Shown: positions 11,801 to 24,051, counted from the stretch's first letter. The stretch is DNA of 64,000 nt from Takakia lepidozioides (GCA_030704615.1 CM060732.1:54851053-54915052); one strand, 5' to 3'. Translations and numbers: made by a program. Notes: a model not told the origin generated them from the sequence alone.

Positions 11801-12119
11801 CGGGCCATCTTCACATATTGGCGCATCGTTTGAGGATATAAGCCGGGCACCGGTAAACCATTCTTCTCCAGTGGCCCATGGCCTGCCATCTATTTCCATT
11901 CAGCTCAGCCCGGTTTTCGTTCGTTCGCTTGCGGAAGCTCTAGATGATTCTTACATGACCAACCACAATATGGGAACTCAACCCCGTATCATTGACCTTA
12001 CTGAAGAACTAGACGATGTAGTTGCCGCGGATAATTTAGATGTCAGCAGTCCCCTCCGGCAGACTGGCCTGCCACCGGACTTACCCAGACTTTGCTGGCA
12101 GCACACCCGAGCAGACTGA
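8826..12119 (+). CDS. MULE-associated accessory gene with Q/T repeats, broken or multi-exon
   Basis: I see plus-strand coding segments at 8826-9032, 9085-9570, 9872-10020, 10343-10730, 10735-11084, 11151-11636 and 11757-12119. Between them are possible short introns and at least one frame change near 10730. The central part (10343-11084) looks globular (NVDWYNELHRIVTDGRWPF; LVNDLQSLRKYLF; FDIVLNRPDVFKVLW). The next segment is a low-complexity repeat of QTVQHTND/QTVQQT units, followed by an acidic tail (IIDLTEELDDVV). It ends about 200 bp from the end of the minus-strand transposase, so the two genes converge, as mudrA and mudrB do in the maize MuDR element. No similarity to MURB can be claimed. 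Function unknown; exon joins are uncertain. Confidence 0.4.
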
Positions 12120-12334
12120 CCTTGCAGCATACTTGAGCAAGTGAGTCTTCCAGCGGACTTCGTTAGAGGACATTATCATCGGACTGGTTTGCCAGCAGAC
12201 TTGCAGAATTGAATGGGCCGGACTTGCAGCCAGGACTGCGTGTATGGCAGGGGACTTGCTGAAGAGACAGACAATGGACGCAGACGACGGACTTGCACGC
12301 GAGTGTACAGGAGGGTATATGAAACTTATGTAAT

Positions 12335-14390
12335 GGCGTTTATTTCGGCGTCGGCATCGTCCACAATGAAGGCATTGGGTCGCCAGTCCGACATTTCTGC
12401 GAGGAGAGAGTCCCGCAAGGCTGCCATCCACGACACCGGGTCTGTTGTCTGCTCACGCGCGCATATGATGTACGCAATTGGTATACCGTTAAGCTACTCG
12501 TCGAAGACCATCAACGTGTACAATGGGAACTGTTCAAATGCAGAATGTCAGATGTTGCCAGTGTGCGTATATCCACTACTTCTGCAAGTGGATAGATTGT
12601 GAAAGGGATGAAGAGTACCTTGTGGTGATTTGTCCCGAAGGTTGCATCGCATGCAACGATACGGGCATGGCCTAATTGAAGCATTCGCTTCTTCTGCCAC
12701 TCAGTCTGTATGCCGATTGTGAATGTTAAGTCGCCATCGTAGTGCTTGAATGTTGGCGCCAGCCTCTTGATAGAAAAAGACCGATTTCGGGTTTTGGTCT
12801 TTCCACATGCGGACACTCTCCGCATCGTTGGCATGTTGTTTAAACGTTTGTCATGCCCATTTCTCAGCCAGGTTGCGCACATCCTGCTCCAGCAAAAAAT
12901 TGTCCCGTGTCCATGCATCCCCCAACCCGGTGTTGTTCATGACGTGCTCTTTATGTTCCATCATGATTTGGGTGACTAACAGGCCTCAGCACAGACACTC
13001 AATGACCCATGCTTTCAATTCCTCGCTAATGTGTGGTGCATAGGCGTGGCGAGTGTTTCTGAACTCAATGGACTTCCCATGACAGGCGTTCTCTTTCGCG
13101 TCTGTATGCTCCATATTGTTGTAGTACATGAGGACACAAATGTCGGGGGCGAGATAGCATTGCTGGACCTTGAAACAGCACTGACAACCACGCTTGTAAG
13201 ACTCTCCATATTCCGACTTCTTTCTCCTTGGGCCTTTATGAGGGTGAGATGTTCCAGCACCCACAAGAGGTCCTCCACGTTTCAGTTTGGGATCCTCCAC
13301 TATCGCATTGTTGGTGCGCTTGTCATCTGGACCGTAGCAGCATTGATACCTGGACATAAAAATCACAATGGATATCCATCGACTTCTGGAAGCATGAAAT
13401 CACAGAACGTGGGTACGAAAAATGGCAACAGACATGCAATCAGACTACAAAAGGACGACGAGGATGGAACACACATGATACTGTTCAGAGAACTGCTGGC
13501 TCTCGGCTCTTTTAGCATGCCAGGTTGCACTTTAGTATGGACATTCACCCAAAACTGAGTGGGGTAGTCCACCAAACTCTCCTCTCCAAGGAGAAAGTCA
13601 TCAACTCTATCCCACGGTATGCAGGCCTTCAGAACATTCTGTCTGGCACCCATATAACCATATTGCGTGTCTCTCTTCCATTGGAGGTCCTTCGTGTTGA
13701 AAGGTCCTGGTTTGGGTGTTTGCAAACTTTGTCGAAGAGGCCGTATAATCCAGCATCCCATTTTTAGTATATCATCACCTTCTGCTTCCACGTCCATGCC
13801 CTGTACAGTACAGATGACACGCTTCAGAACCTGCAAGAAACGCGCCGCAGTACACTGGACACGATGGACAACGTGCAAGGAGCATCAGTGCGCACGTTTG
13901 CGGCTGCTGGCAAGTGGCAGGCGGTAGGGATAAGGTTTGAATTCATGCCCTAAAATGGAGGGCTCAGATGGCATTTGCGAACGGACGGTCCAGATGCGGC
14001 ATCATCAGTGGACTGGAGGAAATCAGACTCATGGGCGGCGGACTGGCGGACAGATTGTTGGGTGGACTGGCCGGGACTAGCACAACGGACTGGCATGGAT
14101 GGTGCGGATGGGTTTCTCAGAATGGACGATCCAGATCCTTCGGCCGGCGCGGACTGGCAGACTGGGGGGCAGCAGACGGGCACAACGGACTGTTGGGTGG
14201 ACTTGCGGGGACTGGCGGTTTGGCGGACTGGCCGGCAGACTGGCGGTTTGGCGGACTGAGGGGAATTGGACTCACGGGCAGCGGACTGGCGGGCGGACTG
14301 GGGGCGCGGCTGGTGGGGCCGCGGCAGCAGGTGGGCGACCGCGCGCAGCGGCGGGCGGGGGGGGGCCGGGCGTCCGTGCGCGGGGCCCAC
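12335..14390 (-). pseudogene. MuDR/MULE transposase, decayed
   Basis: Reading right to left: a Q/S/A/P-rich N-terminus (14390-13950); a conserved block with FWVNVHTKVQPG (13878-13363); a Cys/His block with GCQCCFKVQQC and RHAYAPHISEELKAW (13366-12986); QIMMEHKEHVMNNTGLGDAW and KSVFFYQEAG (about 12970-12760); then IGIQTEWQ and VACDATFGTN (12710-12630), the first catalytic Asp region of the MULE DDE domain. A clean 89 bp phase-0 intron (12618-12530, GTACTC...ACAG) joins HHK to FPLYTLMVFDE. After it GIPIAYIICARE and IVDDADAEINAI carry the second acidic site. Defects: a frame change near 12745, TAG at 12496-12494 replacing the usual W of FDEWxNGIP, and loss of the region after 12335 that would hold the third catalytic residue and the SWIM finger. 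Confidence 0.7.
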
Positions 14391-14410
14391 CGGTCAGCTC
14401 GCGCGTGCGC
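13970..14410 (+). repeat. GC-rich GGACTGGCGGACTGG array
   Basis: Imperfect GGACTGGCGGAC repeats with strong G over C bias on the plus strand; guanine runs at 14355-14372 could form a quadruplex. On the minus strand this same DNA encodes the Q/S/A/P-rich N-terminus of the MULE transposase, so it is probably coding for that gene and not for the plus-strand LADWRTGG peptide. AT-rich DNA resumes abruptly at 14420. Confidence 0.55.
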
Positions 14411-14419
14411 CATAACGTC

Positions 14420-15100
14420 CCAATTATTGTAAAATGAGAGGCACCTCTAATTAGCTTGAAGCTACTTTGCCGAACAAGTTAGTATTCAAACATTAAAGTA
14501 CTGCATGTATTAAAATAACTTATTTCAAGCTGTAAACCCGTTGTCAAACAAAAACTATGCAACTAAACTATATATACATAAAAATTAGGATAGTCATTGC
14601 AAATCATTTGTAGCCCTTGTATAATTTTTTCAGTTCTGAACTAATACACTAAGACCACAAACCTCAAAGAGTCAGCCATGATAAGGACACCACAATTTTA
14701 GCATTTAGTGTGTGAGAGAGCGAAATTGGAGGCTAACCATCCAAGTGGACTTCGACATTGCAAACCTAAAATTCAATAATGCAAATAAAGCTCCAAGGGC
14801 TTCCTCCCCTTTTTCAAACAAAACAAAATAAAAATAAACCTAAAAGGCCGCAAACCCACGATTATTTGTGACTGGAATACTAGCCTATAATCCATCTAGG
14901 AGGGGAAAAACAAAACAAAACAAAAAAAAAACCTAGGATTCATCATAATCCAAGTGCCCATATTGGGGATGGAAACTTCAGACATCATGTGATTTTCATT
15001 TGTGCTGAACACAAAGAGAATAAATGGAGATGGGGAGAATGGAACGAAAACTTTAGGAAGAACATACATTGGGGTAGTGTGCTTCAAGGAAAACAATCGA
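14420..15100. other. AT-rich DNA with no gene seen
   Basis: No ORF with recognisable content. Several A-rich runs are present (for example 14907-14930). Confidence 0.6.
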
Positions 15101-15109
15101 TACAATCAA

Positions 15110-18100
15110 TATATGAAGGAAGCCAATTTGTTTGTTTTGTAGCGTTGAGATGTCCCAAACCGCAAGGCCCCAGCCCGGTGCTTGGTACCGTTTGGAAAGC
15201 CCTCGATGAGGAGGGGTGCACCGGCTTGGTCTCATGATTTTTGGACATGCGGTGTGGGAGATGTGGCATTTCAAGTACTTTTGGTCGCTGGAAATTTGGG
15301 AAAATTTGCAAAGTGGGCTTTCCTGGGAGCCTCGGTGGGAGATATATCAATAATGAATGGATATATTACCAATAAATTAATGGAAAAAAAATTAATTGGG
15401 CCTTGACATGGGAGACGTACTTGGATACATAGGAGATTGCATTTGGGCATGTTACATGACATTGGACACTTGGGCCTCTACATGGGAGATGCACTTGGAT
15501 ACATAGATAGAAGATTTCACTTAGGCTTAGATGGGCATCGACATAGGAGACGCACTTGGATACGTAGGAAATTGCACATAGACATAGATTTCAATTCTTC
15601 ACACATGGGCCAACGGCATTGGCTACCCTAGAGGTCGCACTTGGGCCTCGACATAGGAGATGCATTGGGATACATAGGAAATTGCACTTGGTCACTTAGA
15701 TTTCAACTCTTCATACATGGGCCAAAGGCACATGCTACCCTAGAGGTCGCACTTGGGCCTCAACATAAAAGAGGCACTAGGATACATAAAAGATCTTACA
15801 CTTGGACACTTGGGCCAACAGCACACAGACTACCCTAGTCAATATATGAAGCGAGATGTTGGTTTGTTTGTTTTGTAGCGTTGAGATGTCCCAAACCGCG
15901 TGGCCCCGGCTCTGGTGCTTGGAACCGTTGGAAAGCCCTCGACGAGGAGGGGTGCACCGGCTTGGTCTCATGATTTTTGGACATGCGGTGTGGGAGATAC
16001 GGAATTCCAAGTACTTTTGGTCGCTGGAAATTCACAAAAAATAGCAAAAATGGCAAAGTGGGCATTCATGGGACAATGGTTGGAGCCTCGAGGGGAGAGA
16101 TATCAAGGGAAAGGTCTCCGGTTCAAATCTGGCTCGTTGGAAAAAAAAAAAATGATTAGATATGGGATTGCACTTGGACTTAGATGACATTGGACACTTG
16201 AGCCTATACATGGGAGATGCACTTGGATACATGAAATTGCACTTGGGCCAACGGCATAAGCTACACTTGAGGTCGCACTTGGGCCTCAACATATGAGACC
16301 CACTTGGATACATAAGAAATTGCACTTGGGCTTAGATTTCAATTCTTCACACATGGGACATTGGACGCTTGGGCCAACGGCATAGGCTACCCTAGGCTTT
16401 GTAAATTCATTGGACGGTAAAGAAACTTTATCTTATCAATATATGAAGCGAACATTTTGTTTTGTTTTGTAGCATTGAGATGTCCCAAACCGCAAGGCCC
16501 GAGCCCGGTGCTTGGTACCGTTGTAAAGCCCTCGAGGAGGAGGGGTGCACCGGCTTGGTCTCATGATTTTTGGACCTGCAGTGTGGGAGATGTGGCATTT
16601 CAAGTGCTTTTGGTCGCTGGAAATTTGCGAAAAATAGCAAAGTGGGCTTTCCTGGGTGCCTCGACGGGAGATATATCAATAATGAATGGATATATTACTA
16701 CTCAATAAATTAATGAAAAATAAATAAATAAAGGCTTGACATGGGAGACGTACTTGAATACATAAGAGATTGCACTGGGGCAAGTTACATGATAGTGGAC
16801 CCTTGGGCCTCTACATGGAAGATGCACTTGGATACGTAAATAGAAGATTGCACTTGGGCTTAGATGGGCCTCGCCATAGGAGACGCACTTGGATATGTAG
16901 GAAATTGCACATGGACTTAGATTTCAATTCTTCACACATGGGCCAACGGAATAGGCTACACTAGAGGTCGCATTTGGACCTCGACATAGGAGATGCATTG
17001 GGATACATAGGAAATTCCACTTGGTCTTATATTTCAACTCTTCATGCATGGGCCAAAGGCACATGCTACCCTAGAGGTCACACATGGACCTCGCACTGGG
17101 ATACATAAAAGATCTTACACTTGGACTTGGATGACATTGGACACTTGGGCCAACGACACAGGCTTACCTAGTCAATATATGAAGTGAGACGTTAGTTTAG
17201 TTTTGTTTTGTTTTGTCTTGTCATTGAGATCTCTCAAACCGCGGTCTAGCCCTGGTGCTTGGTACCGTTGGAAAGCCCTCGACGAGGAGGGGTGCAGGGG
17301 CTTGGTCTCATAATTTTTGGACCTATGGTGTGGGAGATGTGGACTTTCACGTACTTTTGGTCGCTGGAAATTCACGAAAAATAGCAAAGTGGGCATTCCT
17401 AGGACAATGGTTAGAGCCTCGACGGGAGAGAGATCAAGGGAAATGTCTCCGGTTCAAATCTGGTCGTAGGCTTTGTGGGAAAAAAAATTGATTAGACTTA
17501 GATGACATTGGACACTTGGCCAACGGCACAGGCTACCCTAGATATATCAATAATTATTGGATATATTATTACTGAATAAATCCATGGAAAAAATTAAATC
17601 GGGCCTTGACATGGGAGACATATATAGGATGGGCTTAGATGACACTTGACACTTGGGCCTTGACAGAAAGATGCACTTGGACACATGAATAGAAGATTGC
17701 ACTTGGGCTTAAATGAGCCTCGATATAGGAGACGCACTTGCATGCATAGGAAATTGCAGTTGGTCTTAGGTTTCAATTTTTCACACATGTGGGCCAAAGG
17801 CGTACGCTACACTAGAGATCACACTTGGGCCTCAACATAGGAGACGCACTAGGATACATAGGAAATTGTACTTGCGCTTATATTTCAACTCTTCACACAC
17901 ATGGCCCATGTGTGAAGAATTGAAAATCTAAGACCAAGTGCAATTTCTTATATATCCAATGCATCTCCTACGTTGAGACCCATGTGCAACCTCTATTGTA
18001 GCATATGCCGTTGGCCCATGTGTGAAGAATTTAAATCTAAGTCAAAGTGCAATCTCCTATGTATCCAAGTGCATCTCCTATGTCCAAGCCCAAATGCGAC

Positions 18101-18500
18101 CTCTAGGGTAGCATGTGCCATTGGCCCAAGTGTCCAATGTCATCTAAGCCCCAAGTGTATCTTCTATGACGTATCCAGTGTGTCCCCTATGTCCCCCTAT
18201 GTCGAGGCCCAAGTGCAACCCTCTAGAGTAGCATGTGCATTTGGCCCAAAAGTACATGCTATCCTAGAGGTTGCACTTGGGCCTCCACATAGATCTTACA
18301 CTTGGACTTAGATGACACTTGGGCCCACGGCACATGCTACCCTAGAGGTCGCATTTGGGCCTTGACATAGGAGACATGGAAACTCGCAAAAAATAGGAAA
18401 GGGGGCTTTCTTGGCCCAATGATCCGAGCCTCGAGGGGAGAGATATCAAGGAAAAGGTCTCCGGTTCAAATCTGGTCGTAGATTCCGTGGAAAAAAAATG
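15110..18500 (+). repeat. Composite tandem repeat, four to five copies of about 700 bp
   Basis: A core of about 290 bp beginning CAATATATGAAG and including CATTGAGATGTCCCAAACCG, GGTGCACCGGCTTGGTCTCATGATTTTTGGAC and TTTTGGTCGCTGGAAATT recurs at about 15110, 15840, 16435 and 17175, with a partial copy near 18370. Between the cores lie shorter units of about 60-70 bp built on TTGCACTTGGGCTTAGAT, GGGAGACGCACTTGGATACATAGG and GCCAACGGCACAGGCTACCCTAG. From about 17900 to 18230 these short units run in the inverse orientation. Short ORFs here (WSHDFWTCGVGD) are translations of the repeat and not genes. Confidence 0.75.
16060..16155 (+). mobile_element. SINE-like 3' module with box B and A-tail, also at about 17395 and 18410
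   Basis: GGACAATGGTTGGAGCCTCG resembles a pol III box A, and CTCCGGTTCAAATCTGG (16115-16131) resembles box B; about 20 bp later comes an A run. Related copies lie at about 17398-17487 and 18414-18498, each at the end of a composite unit, which suggests that SINE insertion preceded the amplification of the unit. Confidence 0.4.
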
Positions 18501-18835
18501 ATTAGACTTGGATGACTCAGATGACGTTGGACACTTGGGCCAACGGCACAGGCTACTCTGGAGGTCATACTTGGGCCTAGAGATAGGAGACGCACTTGAA
18601 TGCATAGGAGATTGCACTTGGGCTTACATGACCATGGACAGTTGGGCCAACGGCACAGGCTACCCTAGTGGTTTCACCAAAGAACGATTGCTTAGGTGAC
18701 TTATAGACATACCACAAATAACAGGGCCAACGGCACAGGCTACCCTAGGTTTCAACCAAGAACAATTGCTTAGAGTGACTTATAGACATACCACAAATAA
18801 CAGCACTGTCTGTCAAAGCATACCGACAACAACTC

Positions 18836-19050
18836 ATCCAATTTAAAATGTATTTCATCCAGAAGTTGGTAGATGTTTATCATCCAAAAAATGGTCCCCC
18901 AACAAACGTTATTTAACGGAGAAGTTCACTCCAAGATTTGTAGATCCTTTCAAGTGGTAAGGAAAGTTGGAAAGGTCGCTTACAAATTGGACTTAGCCTT
19001 GGGAGCTTTAGAATTTATCCTGTGACACTTCTTAAACCATATGTAAATCT
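18836..19050 (+). mobile_element. Relic of a Ty3/gypsy integrase C-terminus
   Basis: The plus strand encodes KFTPRFVDPFKVVRKVGKVA then YKLDLALGALEF, matching the conserved KFxPRFxGPFxVxxxxGxVAYKLxLP stretch of gypsy integrases; the following VTLLKPY-like stretch is frame-shifted. No other parts of the element are seen nearby. Confidence 0.55.
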
Positions 19051-19718
19051 CATGTATCCTTTCCAAACCTGTAGGCCAAGGCCTATTGGAATAATGGATG
19101 GACAACCAAGATTTGGACCTGGTATTTAGAACCACTGGTATCAAAATCATTTTGAAATACTTAACAAGTTTTACCTCAGCTGAATTGCATTTCGTGTCAC
19201 CCAATTGCAAATGCAGAGCAGCCAAAGGCCAAAAATTCGCCCTCCAAGTTTCAAAAATAAACCTACCTGTCGTTTCAATGTTTCCAGACAACCGGTAGCA
19301 CAACCCTCCGGATCGCAAAATCTCTGGGGTTTGGGATGACGCACTGAAGGATCACAAGATTGCCCATAGTCTAGGAAGGTATTGTTCCTCATTGACAAAG
19401 ACACTTCATTTACAACATTTGGAATTCCATGGATAGTGGAACCACTTCCAACTTTTGACCAACAGCAGGACAATCACGGATTTCTTAAAGTAGAGAGGAA
19501 GGAGAAGGCTGAACGTTAATACCTTTTCAACATTGACCCTCATGCATATCCTACTAGTGATTAACTCTTGTGCAAGTCTGTCTAATTGTCACTGGAGGCT
19601 GTGTAATGACCGCGGAAACCCCTGATAAAACGAATGTGAGATAAATGTGTGAGATTTCTAATAGAAGGCCAAAACTGGGCAAGTGTGCTTGATTTCAGAG
19701 CACATGACAATTACCCAA

Positions 19719-22700
19719 CTATTCAACAACCGCCAATAAGTCAGCCACACGGCAGAAGCAGATCTTGTCTGGTGTTCCCAAATCCGCCTGTATTTCAAAG
19801 ACAAGAAGATGTATCATACATCAAGGAAAAGGGTGAGGGATAAAAAGAGAAAAAAGAAGTTCATTTCATGTTTCTTTCACACTGTATAACAACCCCTTGC
19901 CCCAGCACAAAGTTTCAATATAGATGAATGGTTGCCTCCAGGCCTTATGATGACTTATAGACAACCACAAGTGCTCTGATACTGAAGAGAGACAACTGCT
20001 GCACTGCCGTTAATATGCAGTCCTAAGACGAAGTTTGCCCTAGCCTTGTGGCCATAGACCCACGCCCAGTTTGGGGAACAGACAGTACCTTTGTGAGGGG
20101 CTCCAGTGGTGGCACTGCACTTAACAAAGGTACCGCAAGTGAATGTGACTACAAAAAGGAGATTTCTTAGGAGTGTACCTCATAGGCATTAATGTCGGAG
20201 AACAGGACCTGCATTTTCAACAAAACAAGGGACACCCATAACCACAGAATGCTTCACGTTTGACAAATAGCATCATCAGAATATGGAAAGGACCAATTAT
20301 CAAGTCAGGAATGTCATACCCTGGAGGAGAGAGGAAAGTCTGGCACAAGGCTAGTGGCCTAAGTCCCTTCTCAGCTGGGATGAGGCAAGAAAGGGGGAAG
20401 AGGAACTTGGGGAACAAGGAGACCAGAATAGAGTCCATCCCTATGGCTGAAGTATGAAGAGAATGTACTCATGTAGTTCCCTGCGAACGTTGGCTTGCCA
20501 TACCCTTACGGCCATCGACCCCGCAGGAAACTAACGCTCCATGAGTATCAAGAGAGAGAGAGAGAGACTCTACATGAGTCTACTGCTGAAACTTCAGAGG
20601 TCAATGGACCTAGAGAGAACCAAGGAGAAGAGAGTCATAGCTAGATTATTAAAAGCTAATGAGGCCAATACAGGCCACCAATCATGTGTCCTCACAGCAG
20701 AGCACAACAAAAATGTGCCTCACCACCATAACTCTTGTGCATTAGGTGTCTGGGCATTTTAATTGAGCTTGCCTCTCTGTATAAGCCCTAGCAAATTCAA
20801 GGGGAATGAGGGGGTGAGGTAATAGAGACGTGTAGAGGTGCATTTTAGTTGCTTACCTTCTGCCCCTTCTCTATGGATGCAGCATCTTTCCCCACAGACA
20901 AAACCTGCTTCAGAATCATTGTTGTTTGTTCAGGACATAGCAAGAACTCCAGCCATGAACATTAACTGTGTAGCAATCCTTTGCACATATAGGATTGTGT
21001 ACTGCACAGACCCTTATATGCCTTTGACCAAAGCATCCACCTGTCAGGTTTGTTTACCAAGTGGAGGGGCAGGGAGAGAAATAGAGCTCTACTCGACACT
21101 TAGGATCTACATTGGACCCTCATGAGGTGTGAGCTCTCTCTGCTATGTAATGTGTGCAGTATGTACTGATTGGCACCAACCCACCAACACAGTAAAATAC
21201 AAGAAGACGCAAGACTGTAGAAATTATACAGACTATTCAACTCAAAACTTGTGCACATCCACATGTGCCCCCAAAGCAAACAACTTGTACAAAGAGGTGG
21301 AAAAATCCTGGTAAGGTGGTATGTCACCTCGCCAACAAGATACCGCTCAAACTTGACAGCTGACTTGGGCAGTAATACTCCTCCAGCAGATTTCTATGAG
21401 TTCACAAGACAAACATGTTTGGTGGCTGTGTGAGAAAACCATGCTTTAACCCACAATCAAGGTGTCTCTACTCAATCATCAAGCCAAGTGCACTGTGTCT
21501 TCATACAATAGACAGATTGGCTGTGAGAAATAGCTCATGTAGGGCTCTAGTCCTGGTCGACCTCACCAAGGGCATTAGTCTAGCCTGTGAAACTTAATAG
21601 TCAGCTCTCTGCCCACGCTTGGTAAAACACTCCTGGACTTCCCCTCAAGTCTACTAAGAGCCAGAGGATGAAAGCAATAAAACTTAAGTTGATGAGCGAC
21701 AAAAACCATGTGGGGATGGAAACACTGCTCTTACGGACAAGAGACACAAAGCAAAGCAAAGCAAAGCAGAAGGAAACCAGAGCACCACTCGCAAGATTTC
21801 TTTAACCAAAAGAATCCATCTTCCACTTTCCAATTTAACCCAACATGCAATTGAATTTCCATTGATACAGGACCAAGGAACACATTCATGAAATAGAAAC
21901 CTACCTCGGGTAAGTCCTCAAGGCGTATCAACACTCTGTCTGCCTGGGGGACAACCTGCAGAATATTCCCTTACGAGTTCAATTAAGTATGACAGTATGA
22001 GCCTCTCAGCTCCTTGCATAATCCAATCTCTGTTGCCAGAAAAGAAGATTGAAATCTGACAGCAACATACAGACCTTGAACAAAAACTTAAATCAACAGA
22101 ATATCTACTCTGGATCAATAGCATCAACTCTTCTTCAGTCAATATAGAATTAAACTCAACAAGCATGACATGGTAGCAGGAACTCCCTCTGCTTGTGAAC
22201 ATAACTGTTCAATCTTGTCTATTCAAACGACTCCATTGTATTAAAAGAAAGAGGTACTCATTGATTATCATCTATTGCATATCCTTGTGGGCCTTACCCC
22301 CTGCATACTCTCATATGTATAACCCTCTTAGAACTGGCAGTGTAGCAAAGAGAGAAGATGTACTCCTCAAATTATGATTGTCGTACGTTCTACAGACTCC
22401 ATGCCTGGACAGAGGAGGGGGAGGAAGGGGCCAAGCGAATCAGAACGCAAACCCCCAAAGTCACCTGAGACTTCCTTGAGTAGTACAACATTATGAGGGA
22501 GAGAGAGAGGGAGGGTAAAAAAATTGATGGCTACTGGAGGCCCTCTGCAACTATGTCGAGAGCTATAGAAGAGCATGAAGCAAGGTTCTGGATGCTGGTT
22601 GAGGCTAAAACCAACTATTTAAAGTAAAAACAAGATGGAGAGCGAAATTCGGAGACCAACCTTTGTGAGATCCACAGCAGTTGCTGAGGCACATGCAGGC

Positions 22701-23402
22701 GCTCTGCTGAAACGACCCATTTGCCCTGAAGGACATTTTGATCTCAGCGCCACTCCTTTACAACCTTCAGTCAAGCAGGGCATAACCCAGGTCAAGATCT
22801 CACCAGCAATGAGACTGGCACACCTGTGTCACAAGTGTATTAACTGCCTCCAATTTTCAATTTCTAGGTTGGCATATTCCAAAAATAAAGATCCCACAAG
22901 AAGAACCAACTGTTTCTGAGGTTTAAGCATAAAGAAACATACGTCTCGAATTCATCGAATTGAATTTACACAGATCCCAAAGCCGCGAATCCCAAGGCTT
23001 CCCAGTTCAGAGAGAACTTCAATGTGTACCATAGCTCTCACACACCAACATCCTCCTATTTGCGAATTGAGTTTTTCCTACTTGATTGTATGTGCTCATA
23101 AATCCCATTGCACACAGAACGGAAACATATTACCAAATTTGCGGACACATAAAAGAAGGAGAAAGATACTGTATAACACTGTGCTAGAGAGCTTCGGTAA
23201 CAAGCATTTCAGCTAACATGAATTAAATGACTTGTAAAGAAAGCGGAAGGAGGGACAGTACTAGACAGGGCGACTCACTGCTCTTTGATGAAAGAAGACC
23301 CCGAGAGGGCGAGAAACGACACACATTCCCCTCCTGCACTTGCGCAAGCGCCTGCACTCGCGTACCGGCCACAGCTGCCACAACTGATGTCGCCATCGCC
23401 AT
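19719..23402 (-). CDS. CPN10: Chloroplast 10 kDa chaperonin (GroES-type), seven exons
   Basis: Exons (minus strand): 23402-23279, 22725-22661, 21955-21905, 21393-21328, 20904-20857, 20208-20179, 19787-19719. All joins keep frame and every intron is GT-AG; the coding length is 453 nt, 150 residues. Exon 1 encodes an Ala/Ser/Val-rich transit peptide starting MAMATSVVAAVAG. The mature protein follows the plastid Cpn10 order: VVPQADRVLIRLEDLPE, KSAGGVLLPKSAVKFERYL, VLSVGKDAASIEKGQK, VLFSDINAYE, then a last exon ending CFCRVADLLAVVE. It includes the mobile loop (AGGVLLP) that binds the Cpn60 ring. The product caps the plastid chaperonin during folding. An in-frame TTG at 23483 extends the frame but the ATG at 23402 gives a typical plastid presequence. 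The exons are unusually short (30, 48, 51, 65, 66, 69 nt) in long repeat-bearing introns. Very confident of identity. Confidence 0.9.
20030..20135. repeat. Dispersed repeat in a CPN10 intron, shared with an mS29 intron
   Basis: The phrases TAGCCTTGTGGCCATAGACCC, GCCCAGTTTG and ACCTTTGTGAGGGGCTC recur at 56935-57045 in an intron of the mS29 gene. A diverged copy (CTTACGGCCATCGACCCCGC) lies at 20500-20530. It is probably an old small transposon; ends could not be defined. Confidence 0.5.
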
Positions 23403-24051
23403 CACCAATCCCCCCAGCGCCTTGCAAGGAGCGAGACTCGGAAGGAGGGAATGCAAACCGTAAAGCCTAGAATGCTCCTCCAAAGAAGTCGACGTTGGTC
23501 ACAAGTGGATGTTTTCAGAATATTCTATGTGGGGTTCTCTGGAGACGGGCTGGAATAGAGGGACAATTCTGATCAATCTACTGCATGCACAGATCCCTTT
23601 GAGTGGGGTTCTGGCCGCCCACAATCGGGTTGCTACTGATGATTTGTGGGGTACGATGGTGCAGGGATGTGCTTGGTGAGTGCATTGCTGCTAGGCTAGG
23701 CTCTGTGCGCTTCACAATCTTCTCGTGGTGGCGAATCGAGATGGTGGTGGTGGTCATTCTGCCGCCTGCTTGGCTCACCCATGCAGGTGCTCCAGGACGT
23801 TTACAGCTTGAATTTCATCACATTCTTTGGGTCCTGCTTCTTTGGGTCTTAATTGTTCTCGAGTTTTTATTTACTGTTGCCTCAATTTGCTTGTATCCTC
23901 TTCTGAGAAGAATTTTGGATTGCAGAGCTGGAGAACGAGAGGCCATGGCAGCGCATACAGTATGTATGGCGCGCGTAGGGACTTGCTTGTCTGGCTGCTC
24001 CCGAATGGCCTTTGTCGCCTTCTTCCAGGCACGTCATCGAAGCATCTCGGA
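23403..24051. promoter_or_regulatory. Divergent promoter region of CPN10 and the OSB-like gene
   Basis: The two starts (23402 on minus, 24052 on plus) face away from each other across about 650 bp. No long repeat was noticed inside. The plus-strand ORF at 23603-24190 does not resemble a protein family and overlaps the start of the OSB-like gene in another frame, so I treat it as non-coding. Core promoter elements are not obvious. Confidence 0.35.

Noticed and set aside
13968-14437. Plus-strand LADWRTGG-repeat ORFs
   Set aside because: They translate the GC-rich DNA repeat; the minus strand of the same DNA reads as the disordered N-terminus of the transposase, which has better support.
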